Positions 35,680 through 44,880 are shown, counted from the first letter of the stretch. The stretch: 64,000 nucleotides of DNA from Chromatiales bacterium (GCA_002729875.1 PBZD01000020.1:1-64000); one strand, 5' to 3'. Made by a program: numbers and translations. Notes: generated from the letters alone by a model not told the origin.

Positions 35680-37356
35680 ATGCCAAACGATCCGGAATTG
35701 GAGCATGACGAACAAACTGTATCACGACGAACCATGCTGGCCGGTGGGGCCGGTCTTGCGGCGCTGTCGGCTACACAATTGGTAAGTGGATGTGCGGCGA
35801 GCAGTGGTCAGGCAGCAGCCGTTAGTGTGGCTGAGACAATCCGGAATACGCCGTGCGCACCGTTCGATTCTTTTCGCGATTATATTGAGGCGATCGAGGC
35901 TCATGGCCTGGTGTTGCGGCTGCCACGCATCGATCAGGATGCCTATGAACTGGCAGCGTTAATGTATCGACTCACTGATGAGTACGGCTGGTATGAGGCA
36001 CCTTGCATCATAGCGGAAGAAGTCAAGATTGATGGTAAGTGGGTTACGGGCCCGGTAATTGTTAATCATATGGGGCATTGGTTTACCGAGGCCATTACGT
36101 TCGGTGTTGAGTTGGTGCCGGATGATGGTGTCGCAACCTATCGCAAGACCATGAAAAAGCTTGAAGGGATGCTGGTAGATGGAGAATATCCGACAATAGC
36201 ACCTGTAGAGGTTGCTCGTGATGAGGCAGCTTGCAAGGAGTTTGTCCTGCTTGGCGATGATATTGATTTGACCAGATTTGCATTTATCCAGAGCAATCCG
36301 GCCGATTCGCGACGTTATGTCAATACCGGATCTTCGTTTACCTATGGTCCGGTTATCGGCAAGAATTTTGGTGCCTATCGGTGTGAGTTGCGTGGTCCGC
36401 GCCTGCTCGGATTCAATCCGGAGCCAAATCAGACAGCCTGGCGTACGTTAATGGCTGCCAAGGAGCGGGGCGAGAAAAGTGTCAGGATTTCAATTGCCCT
36501 TGGCCTGGATCCTGTCATCTGGACGATTAGCAGCTCGCGTATTGTCAATCGCATGAGCAAGAAACAGGTGGACGAACTTGCTGTTGCCGGCGGTATGCGG
36601 GGCAAGCCGGTTAAGGTTGTACGTTCGGAAACCAATGATCATATGGTGCCGGCCAGCGCCGAGATGATTATCGAGGGCGAGGTGCCGCTTGATGATCTGA
36701 TGCCGGAGGGTCCGTTCGGAGAAATGTACGGTTACCTGGGAGATAAGCGTGAGGCCAATTTTATTATTAATGTTCTGGCAGTTACACATCGTAAGAATCC
36801 ATGGATTCTTAACCAGTTCACCGGTGCAACGCGGGGCTATGCAACCGCACCAACCGCAGTGTTATTCAATACGAGTCTTAGGCGTTTGGTACCGAATTTG
36901 ATAGAATTGCATTCGCCGGTGGATGCAACAGGCCTTACTTATATTCGCATCAGGAAGACCAGGCCCGGGGAAGGATTACAGGCAGGCCAGCGTCTTGCTT
37001 CAATTATTCCTATTTTTAAAGTTGTCATTGTTGTCGATGAGGATGTTGATGTGCTCGATACTCAGCAGGTCAATCATGCAATTGGCTCCAGGTGGATGCC
37101 GAAGACAGCAACAAAAATAGTTGAGAATGTACGTGCCATGGGTCTTGACCCAAGCCGCGATATCGATGGAAAAGTCAGTAAAATTGTTATCGATGCGACA
37201 AAACAATGGTCTGAGGAAAATGGACCAGAAGTGTTCCCCAGGCTGAATCGGGCGCTGCTTGAGGAATTGGCACCAGAGTCATTTGAGCTTGTTGACCGCA
37301 AGTGGGGGGGCGTAATCAAGCGCAAAACCCGAACCTTCGGTCCGGTTTCGGGGTGA
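35680..37356 (+). CDS. UbiD-family decarboxylase with Tat/lipoprotein signal
   Basis: UbiD enzymes decarboxylate aromatic or unsaturated acids with prenylated FMN in the cytoplasm. The ATG at 35680 has AAGGA 8 bases upstream and gives 558 residues, about 60 longer than typical UbiD. The extra N-terminus carries a twin-arginine motif SRRTML, a hydrophobic stretch and a lipobox LVSGC. The UbiD domain keeps GAYRCELRGP, the IIEGEV and EGPFGE motifs (the Arg-Glu-Glu set) and a complete C-terminus. No UbiX (prFMN synthase) is nearby. Export of a UbiD enzyme is unusual; the substrate is unknown. A start at 35626 would bury the signal. Confidence 0.88.
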   Translation: MPNDPELEHDEQTVSRRTMLAGGAGLAALSATQLVSGCAASSGQAAAVSVAETIRNTPCAPFDSFRDYIEAIEAHGLVLRLPRIDQDAYELAALMYRLTDEYGWYEAPCIIAEEVKIDGKWVTGPVIVNHMGHWFTEAITFGVELVPDDGVATYRKTMKKLEGMLVDGEYPTIAPVEVARDEAACKEFVLLGDDIDLTRFAFIQSNPADSRRYVNTGSSFTYGPVIGKNFGAYRCELRGPRLLGFNPEPNQTAWRTLMAAKERGEKSVRISIALGLDPVIWTISSSRIVNRMSKKQVDELAVAGGMRGKPVKVVRSETNDHMVPASAEMIIEGEVPLDDLMPEGPFGEMYGYLGDKREANFIINVLAVTHRKNPWILNQFTGATRGYATAPTAVLFNTSLRRLVPNLIELHSPVDATGLTYIRIRKTRPGEGLQAGQRLASIIPIFKVVIVVDEDVDVLDTQQVNHAIGSRWMPKTATKIVENVRAMGLDPSRDIDGKVSKIVIDATKQWSEENGPEVFPRLNRALLEELAPESFELVDRKWGGVIKRKTRTFGPVSG

Positions 37357-37389
37357 TCAAAAGTAATTTTATATTAATCAGGAAGGAAT

Positions 37390-37674
37390 ATGTTTAGTCA
37401 TTCTGTTATCAGTAAAACGCAACAAATGTGGAAATTCTGGGTTGGTGTAGCGGCTTTGATATTTGGTTCTGTAGCACCAATTTTTGAGCAGTCAGGCGTG
37501 TCGTGGACGGTAGGAACGGTAATTGCGGTGGTGGGCTACGGGTTCACGGTTGCTTTTGTTATTTGTCCTGCCTGCGGTCAGCGATGGTTCTACAAAGGAT
37601 TGCTCGATGCCAGCCTTTACAGGCCTTTGTTTAGCAAGTCCAGTTGCCCGGGTTGCAACCATCTTTTCGAATGA
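37390..37674 (+). CDS. small two-TM protein with zinc-ribbon cysteines
   Basis: The 94-residue protein has two membrane segments (about residues 15-30 and 38-57). A short Cys-rich tail follows, with CPACGQRWF and CPGCNHLFE, which could form a zinc ribbon on one side of the membrane. The family is not recognised. It follows the UbiD-like gene by 33 bases with GGAAGG before the ATG, so the two may be co-expressed. Confidence 0.6.
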   Translation: MFSHSVISKTQQMWKFWVGVAALIFGSVAPIFEQSGVSWTVGTVIAVVGYGFTVAFVICPACGQRWFYKGLLDASLYRPLFSKSSCPGCNHLFE

Positions 37675-37806
37675 GCGTATGTTGTGCAGGTATGTATTAT
37701 TGTCCGATGACAGCCTTTTTTCTTCCCGTAGCATCGCTATCTGCGCATTCTTAGTGGTTGAGAATCAACCTCATCATTGATAGGAAGTTTTGCAGGAACG
37801 ATACGT

Positions 37807-38415
37807 ATGCCTGATATGAAAGCTATATTTGCAGCCAACCGTGAATGGGCACGGAGTATGTGTGAATCCGATCCGGATTTTTTCAATCGGCTGGTGAGTC
37901 AACAGGAACCGGAGCACCTATGGATCGGCTGCTCAGATAGTCGTGTGCCGGTTAACCAGGTTGCCGGGCTGCAACCTGGCGAGGCATTTGTCCATCGCAA
38001 CATCGCGAATATAGTGTCAATCGATGATTTAAATTGTCAGGCCGTCATTCAGTACGCCGTTGAAATTCTAGGCGTTAAATACATCGTGGTTTGCGGTCAT
38101 TATGGGTGTGGCGGCGTACTCGCTGCATTACGCGGACAGGCGACCGGCCTGATCGGTGACTGGATTAGCAGTATCGTTGCTTTACGTGAACAACATGCAA
38201 CTACTCTGGCTGCTTTGGCGAGCGAGGCCGAACGCCACGATCGACTGTGTGAACTCAATGTAATCGAGCAGGTACGCTGCCTTAGTGAAACCGAGGCTGT
38301 CAAGACTGCCTGGTCACGTGGGCAAGCTTTGCGGATACATGGCTGGATCTACAGTATCAGGGACGGTTTGTTAAAAGATCTGCATGCCTCGATCGATGGA
38401 CCACTCGGGGGATGA
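37807..38415 (+). CDS. can: beta-class carbonic anhydrase
   Basis: It interconverts CO2 and bicarbonate. From the ATG at 37807 (AGGA about 9 bases upstream) the protein has 202 residues. The zinc ligands and catalytic dyad are Cys42, Asp44, Arg46 (CSDSRVP), His98 and Cys101 (CGHYGCGG), the same numbering as E. coli Can. A start at 37777 would add ten residues and is less likely. It is transcribed alone. Confidence 0.94.
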   Translation: MPDMKAIFAANREWARSMCESDPDFFNRLVSQQEPEHLWIGCSDSRVPVNQVAGLQPGEAFVHRNIANIVSIDDLNCQAVIQYAVEILGVKYIVVCGHYGCGGVLAALRGQATGLIGDWISSIVALREQHATTLAALASEAERHDRLCELNVIEQVRCLSETEAVKTAWSRGQALRIHGWIYSIRDGLLKDLHASIDGPLGG

Positions 38416-38527
38416 AAAATGATCAAAGCTCTCCTGGTGGGCCTGCAAGGTCACTGCACCAGGGTTGTTCCCCACGCCGGCCGTAAAATTTATCGATTGG
38501 CAGCCTGATTGCGGGCAATATCCTGGC

Positions 38528-39010
38528 ATGGAAATGATTCTGCTCACGGTCATCGGTATTTGTCTGGCACTGGCAGGCCTTGCCGGGCTTGCCTTGCCGG
38601 TTTTACCGGGCGCACCGTTGTTGCTTGCCGGTCTCTTCTGTATCGCCTGGGCCGAAGACTTTATTTATGTCGGTACCGGGACGCTGGTCATACTGGCCGT
38701 TCTCGCGACGCTGACTTATGCGGTAGACCTGATTGCGGGAGTTTTTGGTATGCGGCATTTTGGCGCATCGCCACGTGCCATGCTTGGTGCGGCTCTCGGT
38801 GCCGTCGCCGGCCTGTTCTTTGGTTTTGTCGGGATTGTGGTGGGACCCTTCATAGGTGCCGGGATCGGTGAACTGACGGCAGGACGGGATCTGCGTGCGG
38901 CCGGACAAGCCGGCATAGGTGCGACAATCGGTCTGCTGATCGGCGTCGCGGCCAAGCTTACGCTTGCATTTTCGATGCTGGGAATTTTCACCCTGATGCG
39001 TTTTATGTGA
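38528..39010 (+). CDS. DUF456 family membrane protein
   Basis: The ATG at 38528 gives 160 residues with several membrane segments, rich in Gly and Ala: IGICLALAGLAGLALPVLPGAPLLLAG and the repeated GAALGAVAGLFFGFVGIVVGPFIGAGIGEL. This is the DUF456 pattern (YqgC-like), of unknown function. A longer reading from 38465 lacks a good start. Confidence 0.82.
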   Translation: MEMILLTVIGICLALAGLAGLALPVLPGAPLLLAGLFCIAWAEDFIYVGTGTLVILAVLATLTYAVDLIAGVFGMRHFGASPRAMLGAALGAVAGLFFGFVGIVVGPFIGAGIGELTAGRDLRAAGQAGIGATIGLLIGVAAKLTLAFSMLGIFTLMRFM

Positions 39011-39039
39011 TCGCATCGGGTCGGGAGATACTTTGACAC

Positions 39040-39474
39040 ATGATGCCTGGGGGTGGTGAAACCGGGGATACTGCAATCTGTGAGGCACTCAGGGATTATT
39101 CCATTCGTGTTATCCGGTTTGTTTCAGATGGTGCGCTGGATCCACATCTTTATTTTGAAAAAAAATTAACCAGCAATGTGATGATGGCTCAATCTATCGG
39201 GGAATTGCTCGCTATCTTGACCAGCCTTATCGAATTGATCGACACAACATACAGCTTGTCTGGCATAGATCAGGCTATGGGTCGTGACGGGTTACCGTCA
39301 TTGTCAATATTGTGTGCACCTGAGACCCGTTCAGCCGCCATTGTGCTGGCCTGTGGCCGGATCAGGACAGTGGCTGAGTACCGGTTGGTGGGGGAACTCA
39401 GGAAAAATATATCAATATCTGCAACTGATCGATTGGTGGTTGCGCGACTACTGGCTGACCATGAACAGGCTTGA
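39040..39474 (+). CDS. hypothetical protein, 144 residues
   Basis: A soluble helical protein with no motif I recognise. GGGAG lies about 13 bases before the ATG. A glycine-rich start (MMPGGGETGDTA) leads into mixed helix and strand, with LSILCAPETRSAAIVLACGRIRTVAEYRLVGEL. Its end overlaps the DUF2007 gene by 14 bases, which supports it being translated and linked to that gene. Confidence 0.55.
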   Translation: MMPGGGETGDTAICEALRDYSIRVIRFVSDGALDPHLYFEKKLTSNVMMAQSIGELLAILTSLIELIDTTYSLSGIDQAMGRDGLPSLSILCAPETRSAAIVLACGRIRTVAEYRLVGELRKNISISATDRLVVARLLADHEQA

Positions 39475-39799
39475 TGGTTTTGTGCTTATTTATCGTGCGG
39501 CAAATGCACTGGAGGCACATGTCATCAGGGGTTTGTTAGGGCAGCACAATATTCAGGTGCATCTTTTCGGAGAAGGATTGTCTTCCGGTTTCGGCGAGTT
39601 ACCGGCCGAAGTCATCGAGGTCGAAATTCATGTGCCGACAGGCTACCGTCAGCTGGCCGGGCAACTTATTTCTGAGTATGAGGCGCAATCATCTGCGGTA
39701 GATGACCCCGCAAGTGAATGGACATGCAGGGGTTGCGGTGAGAAAAATCCGCTGACGCTTGGAGTGTGCTGGAATTGTCAGCAATCGGGCGGTAATTGA
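39461..39799 (+). CDS. DUF2007 protein with C-terminal zinc ribbon
   Basis: The ATG at 39461 gives 112 residues. The N-terminal DUF2007 domain (GFVLIYRAANALEAHVIRGLL, a ferredoxin-like fold resembling PII signal proteins) is followed by a C-x2-C...C-x2-C zinc ribbon (CRGCGEKNPL, CWNCQ) of RanBP2-like type. DUF2007 proteins are presumed signal transducers with no known activity. The larger in-frame reading from 39284 falls within the previous gene and is rejected. Confidence 0.8.
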   Translation: MNRLDGFVLIYRAANALEAHVIRGLLGQHNIQVHLFGEGLSSGFGELPAEVIEVEIHVPTGYRQLAGQLISEYEAQSSAVDDPASEWTCRGCGEKNPLTLGVCWNCQQSGGN

Positions 39800-39923
39800 C
39801 GATGTATATATTATGAGTGTGCAGTTAAATATTGTTTATCAGTAACCGGCCCATTTGTGTGGCAAGGAGCCGGGTTGAGAACCATAACATGCGCATGAAT
39901 CACGACATTTTACGACGAGCCCT

Positions 39924-40703
39924 ATGATCAATCAGACTTCAGTATGCCCGGTGCGGGTACGTGCCACCGAGTACCGGTTGTCAGTGCGCTTCCGTGAGGA
40001 TGGTGATGATCTGATATTGTTTGTCCATGGGCTTGGTTGCAGCAAGGAAAGCTGGCGTGAAGCGTGGCAGCGTTCTGAATTACGCGGTAAATCCCTGCTG
40101 GCAACCGATCTGCCGGGATTCGGACATACTGCCTGTCCACCGGGCTTCGGCGCCCAGCTCGATGACTATGCCCGTGTGCTGGGAGCATTAATAGATGCGT
40201 ACGCGTTACGGCGAATTCATCTTGTGGCACACAGTATGGGCGGGTCTATCGCATTATTATTGCCGCCACAGGTTTTATCCAGACTCGAGAGCCTGGTGCT
40301 TGTGGAGCCGCGCTTGTTCAGGTCCAGTTGCGGTCTTGCGGCGATGACGGCTGGTGTATCAAAGGATGAATTTTGTCAGTCGGTATTTCCTGAATTTCGA
40401 CAGCGGATGAGTAATGATCCAAAGGTTGTATTCGATCTGGGCAGGGTCGATACAGACGCATTTTATGCCAGCAGTCGATCATTAATGGAATTGTTGGCGC
40501 AGCGAACCCTGCTGCAGCACTACCAACGGGCAGAATGTCGAAAGTTTTTTGTCTATGGTGCGGAAAATCAACATTTGCAGGAATTGGCCTGTATTCTGCC
40601 GGCGCAGACCATTGCGATCGAACAAGCGGGACATTTTGTTATGAATGACAATCCAGACAGTTTTTATGTTTGCTTGTCAGCAATTGTGGATAATCTCCGC
40701 TGA
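39924..40703 (+). CDS. alpha/beta hydrolase
   Basis: The 259-residue protein shows the fold in order: LILFVHGLGCSKESW (oxyanion loop), nucleophile Ser104 in VAHSMGGS, an acidic residue near 216 and the catalytic His in QAGHFVMNDNP. Substrate unknown; the small cap (about residues 125-190) suggests an esterase or lactonase type. It stands alone. Confidence 0.85.
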   Translation: MINQTSVCPVRVRATEYRLSVRFREDGDDLILFVHGLGCSKESWREAWQRSELRGKSLLATDLPGFGHTACPPGFGAQLDDYARVLGALIDAYALRRIHLVAHSMGGSIALLLPPQVLSRLESLVLVEPRLFRSSCGLAAMTAGVSKDEFCQSVFPEFRQRMSNDPKVVFDLGRVDTDAFYASSRSLMELLAQRTLLQHYQRAECRKFFVYGAENQHLQELACILPAQTIAIEQAGHFVMNDNPDSFYVCLSAIVDNLR

Positions 40704-41045
40704 GTTAACGCTTGCGGCATATTCCGAGTATGTTGTACCTTGCAGCATGATGTTTCAGCCTGTTAACAATTCTTCTGCCCTGCGACCTTCAAACGATCTG
40801 TGTTGGAAACAGTATGTCCGACCCCAGGTGGTGATTCGGGTTTTCGTGACCAGGTTCATGTTCATGCTGTAAAGGCAGGCGCTGCCTGCGCCGCGTAGTG
40901 GACACGGTTTGCAATGATGCAGTCCTGATCGACATGGGTGGGCATATGCCCCGGGGCTGCCCACCTCAGGACCTGAAAAAGGGTGCATCACTTGAGTGCA
41001 GCCTGATAAAATTACTCACCGGTGGTTTTAGTAGTGGGAAAAACG
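40704..41045. other. gene-poor intergenic region with hairpins
   Basis: The 342 bases contain a GC-rich hairpin near 40875 (AGGCAGGCGCTGCCT) and an inverted repeat GGTGGGC/GCCCACC at about 40937-40965. Neither is followed by a T-run. No coding frame here has a credible ribosome-binding site. Confidence 0.45.
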
Positions 41046-41447
41046 ATGAGCGGTTACGCAAAAATAAATCTACTCGGCATGTTCTTGATGCCCGCCATAG
41101 CAACCCTGACAGGGATTGTCATATTCGGACCACGTGTTGATACGATGGTTACGGTATTTAGTATAAACGTAATTCCGATGTTGTTTGGTGGTTTATTTTC
41201 CGGTTTGTTGTTGCGTGGCTGCAGGAAGTACGGTGGTGCTGGCAGAGCAATCGCTCTGTGGCCAACTCTATTGCCGGCCATTATAGGTATCGTATGGTAT
41301 TTGAGCGATGCCTTGTTTCCCGCTGAACAGGATCCGGGTCGGGTGTATATCGCCGGGCCGCAGTATCTATTGGCAGCAGCCATAGCTACAGGCTTGGTGG
41401 CCTGGGTTGTGTGTGTCATCGTAAGATCGCAGCGTTCGGCTGCCTGA
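41046..41447 (+). CDS. hypothetical membrane protein, 133 residues
   Basis: The ATG at 41046 gives about four membrane segments (residues 6-25, 32-52, 66-85 and 104-127) with short loops. No family motif is recognised. GGGAAA at 41037-41042 is a weak ribosome-binding site. GTG codons up to 41022 could add eight residues. Confidence 0.55.
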   Translation: MSGYAKINLLGMFLMPAIATLTGIVIFGPRVDTMVTVFSINVIPMLFGGLFSGLLLRGCRKYGGAGRAIALWPTLLPAIIGIVWYLSDALFPAEQDPGRVYIAGPQYLLAAAIATGLVAWVVCVIVRSQRSAA

Positions 41448-41533
41448 GCAATTTAGCGCCACCGTTAACTAACCAGCTTGCTATCAATTATTCACTGGTG
41501 TTAATGCCTGTTTTCTGGCAAATAAGCTGATAC

Positions 41534-42565
41534 ATGAATACCGGTAGTGAATGTCCTGTCAGCTATGTCCCGTACAAAGAAGTAGGATCACGGCCGAACG
41601 CAATTGTTGATGGGCCTCCTCTGGCGTCAACGGTGCTGACATTGTCCCATTGGCCGAATAATCAGACACCAGATTCACTGCAACGTGATACTTCTACGGC
41701 AACGGTATTTGCTTACCTGGATGCGCAAGAAATTGATCATCAGATTGATATCGTATCGAATAATCATTTTGATGAAGATGGTTTGTTCAGTATGTTCACA
41801 TTTTGCAATCCGGATCTTGCGAGTAAACATCGCACCTTGCTTGAATCAGGTGGCTTGGCCGGAGATTTTGGTATCGTCAATGATCCGGATGCAGCGAGAC
41901 TTTGCTTTATTATTGAGGCCTTCACTGATCCTGCCATATCGCCACTGGATAAAGAAATATTCAGTAATTGCGAGGAGCGCCGCGTCGCTTCGTTCTACCG
42001 CGCATTGCTGCCGTTAGTAGCTGGTTTTTTGCAGGATCCCGGCAGCTATGAAAAATTTTGGCGGCACCAGTACGAACATCTTGAGCTGAGTCAGTCGCTT
42101 GTGCAGTCAGGGAAAGTAGCCATCGAGGAACGATCTGAACACGATCTGGCTGTTATCAGGATTCCTGCCGATCTTCCTGAAAAAACGGTACGTCGTTATC
42201 TGAATGAGGAGCAGGCGGCGGTTCACCCATTTGCCATTAATAGTGCGACGCGTTGCAACCGGATCTTGAAAATTTATCGTGGCGGTATCGATCTTCATTA
42301 CCGGTATGAAAGCTGGTTACGCTTTACATCCTGGCGGCCGCAGTTGCGTGTATCCCTGGAAGGGATTGCCGACCAGTTGAATGAATTGGAAAAAGCGCCC
42401 GGCATTTGGCGAGGTGAAGATGTTAATGATGTTATTCCGCGCCTGTATCTTGATGGCTGCCGGCGCACTTCACTTGATGAAGATCAATTCGTGACCATGC
42501 TCGAGGAATATCTTGCTCATGCACCTGTAGCATGGGATCCATATGACTGGCAGGCTACTACCTAG
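41534..42565 (+). CDS. conserved hypothetical protein, 343 residues
   Basis: A soluble acidic protein with predicted alternating strands and helices and no catalytic motif I can name. Segments such as IDIVSNNHFDEDGLFSMFTF, NSATRCNRIL and YESWLRFTSWRPQLRVSLEG are well formed. The N-terminal block that refers to xxNHFDxDG resembles DHH-like metal proteins only loosely (possibly DUF6687, not certain). It ends 3 bases before the VOC-family gene, so the two are probably co-transcribed. Confidence 0.7.
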   Translation: MNTGSECPVSYVPYKEVGSRPNAIVDGPPLASTVLTLSHWPNNQTPDSLQRDTSTATVFAYLDAQEIDHQIDIVSNNHFDEDGLFSMFTFCNPDLASKHRTLLESGGLAGDFGIVNDPDAARLCFIIEAFTDPAISPLDKEIFSNCEERRVASFYRALLPLVAGFLQDPGSYEKFWRHQYEHLELSQSLVQSGKVAIEERSEHDLAVIRIPADLPEKTVRRYLNEEQAAVHPFAINSATRCNRILKIYRGGIDLHYRYESWLRFTSWRPQLRVSLEGIADQLNELEKAPGIWRGEDVNDVIPRLYLDGCRRTSLDEDQFVTMLEEYLAHAPVAWDPYDWQATT

Positions 42566-42568
42566 CCC

Positions 42569-42991
42569 ATGACAGCGTTGCGCCCCTTCCATGTTGCTGT
42601 TCCGGTTGCTGATCTTGAAGCATCACGGGCTTTTTATGTTGGCGTACTGGGTTGTAGCGAGGGTCGCAGCGATAAGCAATGGGTTGATTTTGATTTTTTT
42701 GGCCACCAGTTTGTTTGCCACCTGTGCCTGCCACAAAAAGGTGAAGTACATCGTAATGAGGTTGACGGCAAGCGTGTACCGGTTCCGCATTACGGTATCG
42801 TATTAGCAATGGATGATTGGCAACGTCTGGCAAAACGGCTTACCGAAATCAGGCAGGTATTCATCATCGAGCCGTACATTCGTTTCGCAGGTTTGCCGGG
42901 TGAGCAGGGAACCTTCTTTATCCGGGATCCGAGCGGCAATGCATTGGAGTTCAAGGGGTTCGCAAATCTTAAAACATTATTTGCGCGCTGA
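42569..42991 (+). CDS. VOC (glyoxalase/dioxygenase fold) family protein
   Basis: The 140-residue protein has the paired beta-alpha-beta3 modules of the VOC fold: FHVAVPVADLEASRAFYVGVLG near the start with a metal-ligand His, and FFIRDPSGNALEFKGF near the end with a ligand Glu. The reaction is unknown. It starts 3 bases after the previous unknown gene, so the two may act together. Confidence 0.85.
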   Translation: MTALRPFHVAVPVADLEASRAFYVGVLGCSEGRSDKQWVDFDFFGHQFVCHLCLPQKGEVHRNEVDGKRVPVPHYGIVLAMDDWQRLAKRLTEIRQVFIIEPYIRFAGLPGEQGTFFIRDPSGNALEFKGFANLKTLFAR

Positions 42992-43012
42992 GACTATATA
43001 GATGTGAGGTGA

Positions 43013-43348
43013 TCAGATTGGCGGCAAATTCGCGCAATCGACACACTCATGACTTTCGGGTCTGACAGCCATGCGCTTGGTGCCGATTTCTTCACCACAG
43101 GAGATACAGATGCCGTAGCTGCCGTCATCAAGGCGATGCAAAGCAGCCTTTATTTCGGCCAGTTCTTCAATGGCTTCCATCTCGAGTGCTGCAACGACTT
43201 CGACGTTGCCGAGTTCAGCTGCCTGTTCTGCCGAGTCAGCATTCAACGGATTACGCGCATGGTTATGAATTTTTGAAATGCGTTTTTCCAGCTCTATTTT
43301 TTTTTCGAGCAGCTGTTTTCTGGCTTTATCATACTTCATTTTATTCAT
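43013..43348 (-). CDS. TraR/DksA-type zinc-finger protein
   Basis: The 111-residue protein has a helical coiled-coil arm and a C-terminal four-Cys zinc finger (Cys81, Cys84, Cys102, Cys105 in GICISCG and ECVDC). DksA relatives of this size bind the RNA polymerase secondary channel. The arm lacks the DxxDxA tip of DksA, so its regulatory effect is uncertain. It is convergent with the VOC gene. Confidence 0.86.
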   Translation of the reverse strand: MNKMKYDKARKQLLEKKIELEKRISKIHNHARNPLNADSAEQAAELGNVEVVAALEMEAIEELAEIKAALHRLDDGSYGICISCGEEIGTKRMAVRPESHECVDCANLPPI

Positions 43349-43424
43349 CAGTATGCAGAATCAGAATGACACCATTTAAGTGTACGCTAAGACCCGGTAC
43401 TTCTAAAGCGTTACACTGCACCGG

Positions 43425-44039
43425 ATGAGCGAGAAAGAGCATAATGCTGCGAGCCTGAGCCTGACCGGAATTGTTTTGGCGGCTGGTGCTTCGCTTCGTC
43501 TGGGGCGTCCCAAGCAGCTCGTCGAACTGGATGGAGTGCCGCTGCTGGTGCGGACCCTGCAGTTATTGCTGGCATACTGTGATCGTGATGTGATCTGCGT
43601 TCTCGGTGCTCATGCCGCTGATATCCGGCCGCTGCTGGATCGTATGGATATCCGGATTGTTGTCAATCCGGATTGGCACGAGGGCCTTGGGGCTTCGATA
43701 CGGACCGGTGTAGCACATGTGCCCGGTGATGCGCGGGCCATCTTGCTGTCTGTCTGTGATCAGCCGTTGGTTTGCCAAGCTGATATCGCCAGACTTGGTG
43801 CAGAATGGCAGCTTGACCAGCAGGCGATTGTGGCTGCCGGCTATAGCGGGGGTTATGGCGTGCCGGCAATTTTTCCGGCTGCGTATCGTGACGATCTTGC
43901 TGCTTTGCATGGCCATAAGGGGGCGAAAGGATTGATTGACACCACCCCTGGCCGGCGAATTGTCGAGATGCCTAATGCCGCATTCGATATTGATGACAGC
44001 GCTGATCTGGCTCGGCTGCAAGAGTTCAACCGAAAATGA
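43425..44039 (+). CDS. MobA/MocA-like nucleotidyltransferase
   Basis: The 204-residue protein has the NTP-binding motif VLAAGASLRLGRPKQL at residues 17-32 and the metal-binding CDQP segment. It belongs to the MocA/MobA group that adds CMP or GMP to molybdopterin. The nearby moaD and moaE genes support a molybdenum-cofactor role. Which nucleotide is added cannot be decided here. Confidence 0.82.
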   Translation: MSEKEHNAASLSLTGIVLAAGASLRLGRPKQLVELDGVPLLVRTLQLLLAYCDRDVICVLGAHAADIRPLLDRMDIRIVVNPDWHEGLGASIRTGVAHVPGDARAILLSVCDQPLVCQADIARLGAEWQLDQQAIVAAGYSGGYGVPAIFPAAYRDDLAALHGHKGAKGLIDTTPGRRIVEMPNAAFDIDDSADLARLQEFNRK

Positions 44040-44115
44040 TAATCAGTGGCAAATACCGATGGTGAGGCTGGAGCCTGATGGTAGACTCGACGGTCGTTTT
44101 AACAGGTCACCAATA

Positions 44116-44355
44116 ATGATTACGGTACAAATTGAATATTTTGCGATTCTTCGTGAGCATATCGGCAAGAATACCGAGGCAGTGGATACCGAAGAAAAAA
44201 CTGCCGGCGGGCTTTACGATGAGTTAGCCGCTCGTTATGCATTGCCGCACATGGTGCATATGAAGGTTGCTATCAATGATGAATTTGCTGAATGGGATGC
44301 CGCCCTTACTGAAGGAGATACGATTGTTTTCATTCCACCGGTAGCAGGAGGATGA
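44116..44355 (+). CDS. moaD: molybdopterin synthase sulfur carrier subunit
   Basis: MoaD carries sulfur as a C-terminal thiocarboxylate for molybdopterin synthesis. The ATG at 44116 gives 79 residues with a beta-grasp fold and the required C-terminal Gly-Gly (PPVAGG). An upstream in-frame reading to 43936 overlaps the previous gene and is not used. It overlaps moaE by 4 bases. Confidence 0.92.
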   Translation: MITVQIEYFAILREHIGKNTEAVDTEEKTAGGLYDELAARYALPHMVHMKVAINDEFAEWDAALTEGDTIVFIPPVAGG

Positions 44356-44810
44356 AACGTTTCTCTTTTTCGCATGAAGATGTGTCCGGTGAAACAATAC
44401 GCCGGTTGGTTGCCGACGAAGCATCGGGCGCCTATGTGGCTTTTGAAGGTTGGGTTCGTAATCACAATGAAGGGCAACGGGTTCTGCGGCTTGAATACGA
44501 AGCATTTGAGAGCCTTGGGGCCAAGGAAGGTGAGCGCATCATCCGGGAAGCCGAACAACGTTTCGGGATCAGTACCGTTTATTGTGTGCATCGCCTGGGT
44601 AAGCTTGAAATTGGCGATCTGGCTGTCATTGTCGGCGTCAGTACGCCTCATCGTGGTGAAGCCTTCGAGGCTTGTCGATATATTATCGACGAAGTCAAAC
44701 ATAGGGTGCCGGTCTGGAAAAAAGAGTACTACGTCAATGGTGATAGCGGCTGGGTCAATTGCGAGCGCTGTTCAGCCGCCGCACATCAGCACGATCATGG
44801 CCAGGATTAA
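44352..44810 (+). CDS. moaE: molybdopterin synthase catalytic subunit
   Basis: MoaE converts precursor Z to molybdopterin using thiocarboxylated MoaD. The 152-residue protein has the conserved VAFEGWVRNHNEG, LEYEAFE, VHRLGKLEIGD and VPVWKKEYY motifs, the last with the catalytic lysine. It starts within the moaD stop codon. The moaA, moaB and moaC genes are not in this window. Confidence 0.94.
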   Translation: MKRFSFSHEDVSGETIRRLVADEASGAYVAFEGWVRNHNEGQRVLRLEYEAFESLGAKEGERIIREAEQRFGISTVYCVHRLGKLEIGDLAVIVGVSTPHRGEAFEACRYIIDEVKHRVPVWKKEYYVNGDSGWVNCERCSAAAHQHDHGQD

Positions 44811-44880
44811 TACTTAACCGGCACTGCCAGCACTATTGCGGCTAAAGACTTGTTCCTCGCACGTTATCTATTGGTGCAGA

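Noticed and set aside
40755-40991. Minus-strand 78-residue frame in the gap before the membrane protein
   Set aside because: No ribosome-binding site, Cys/Gly-rich shadow composition and overlap with hairpins.
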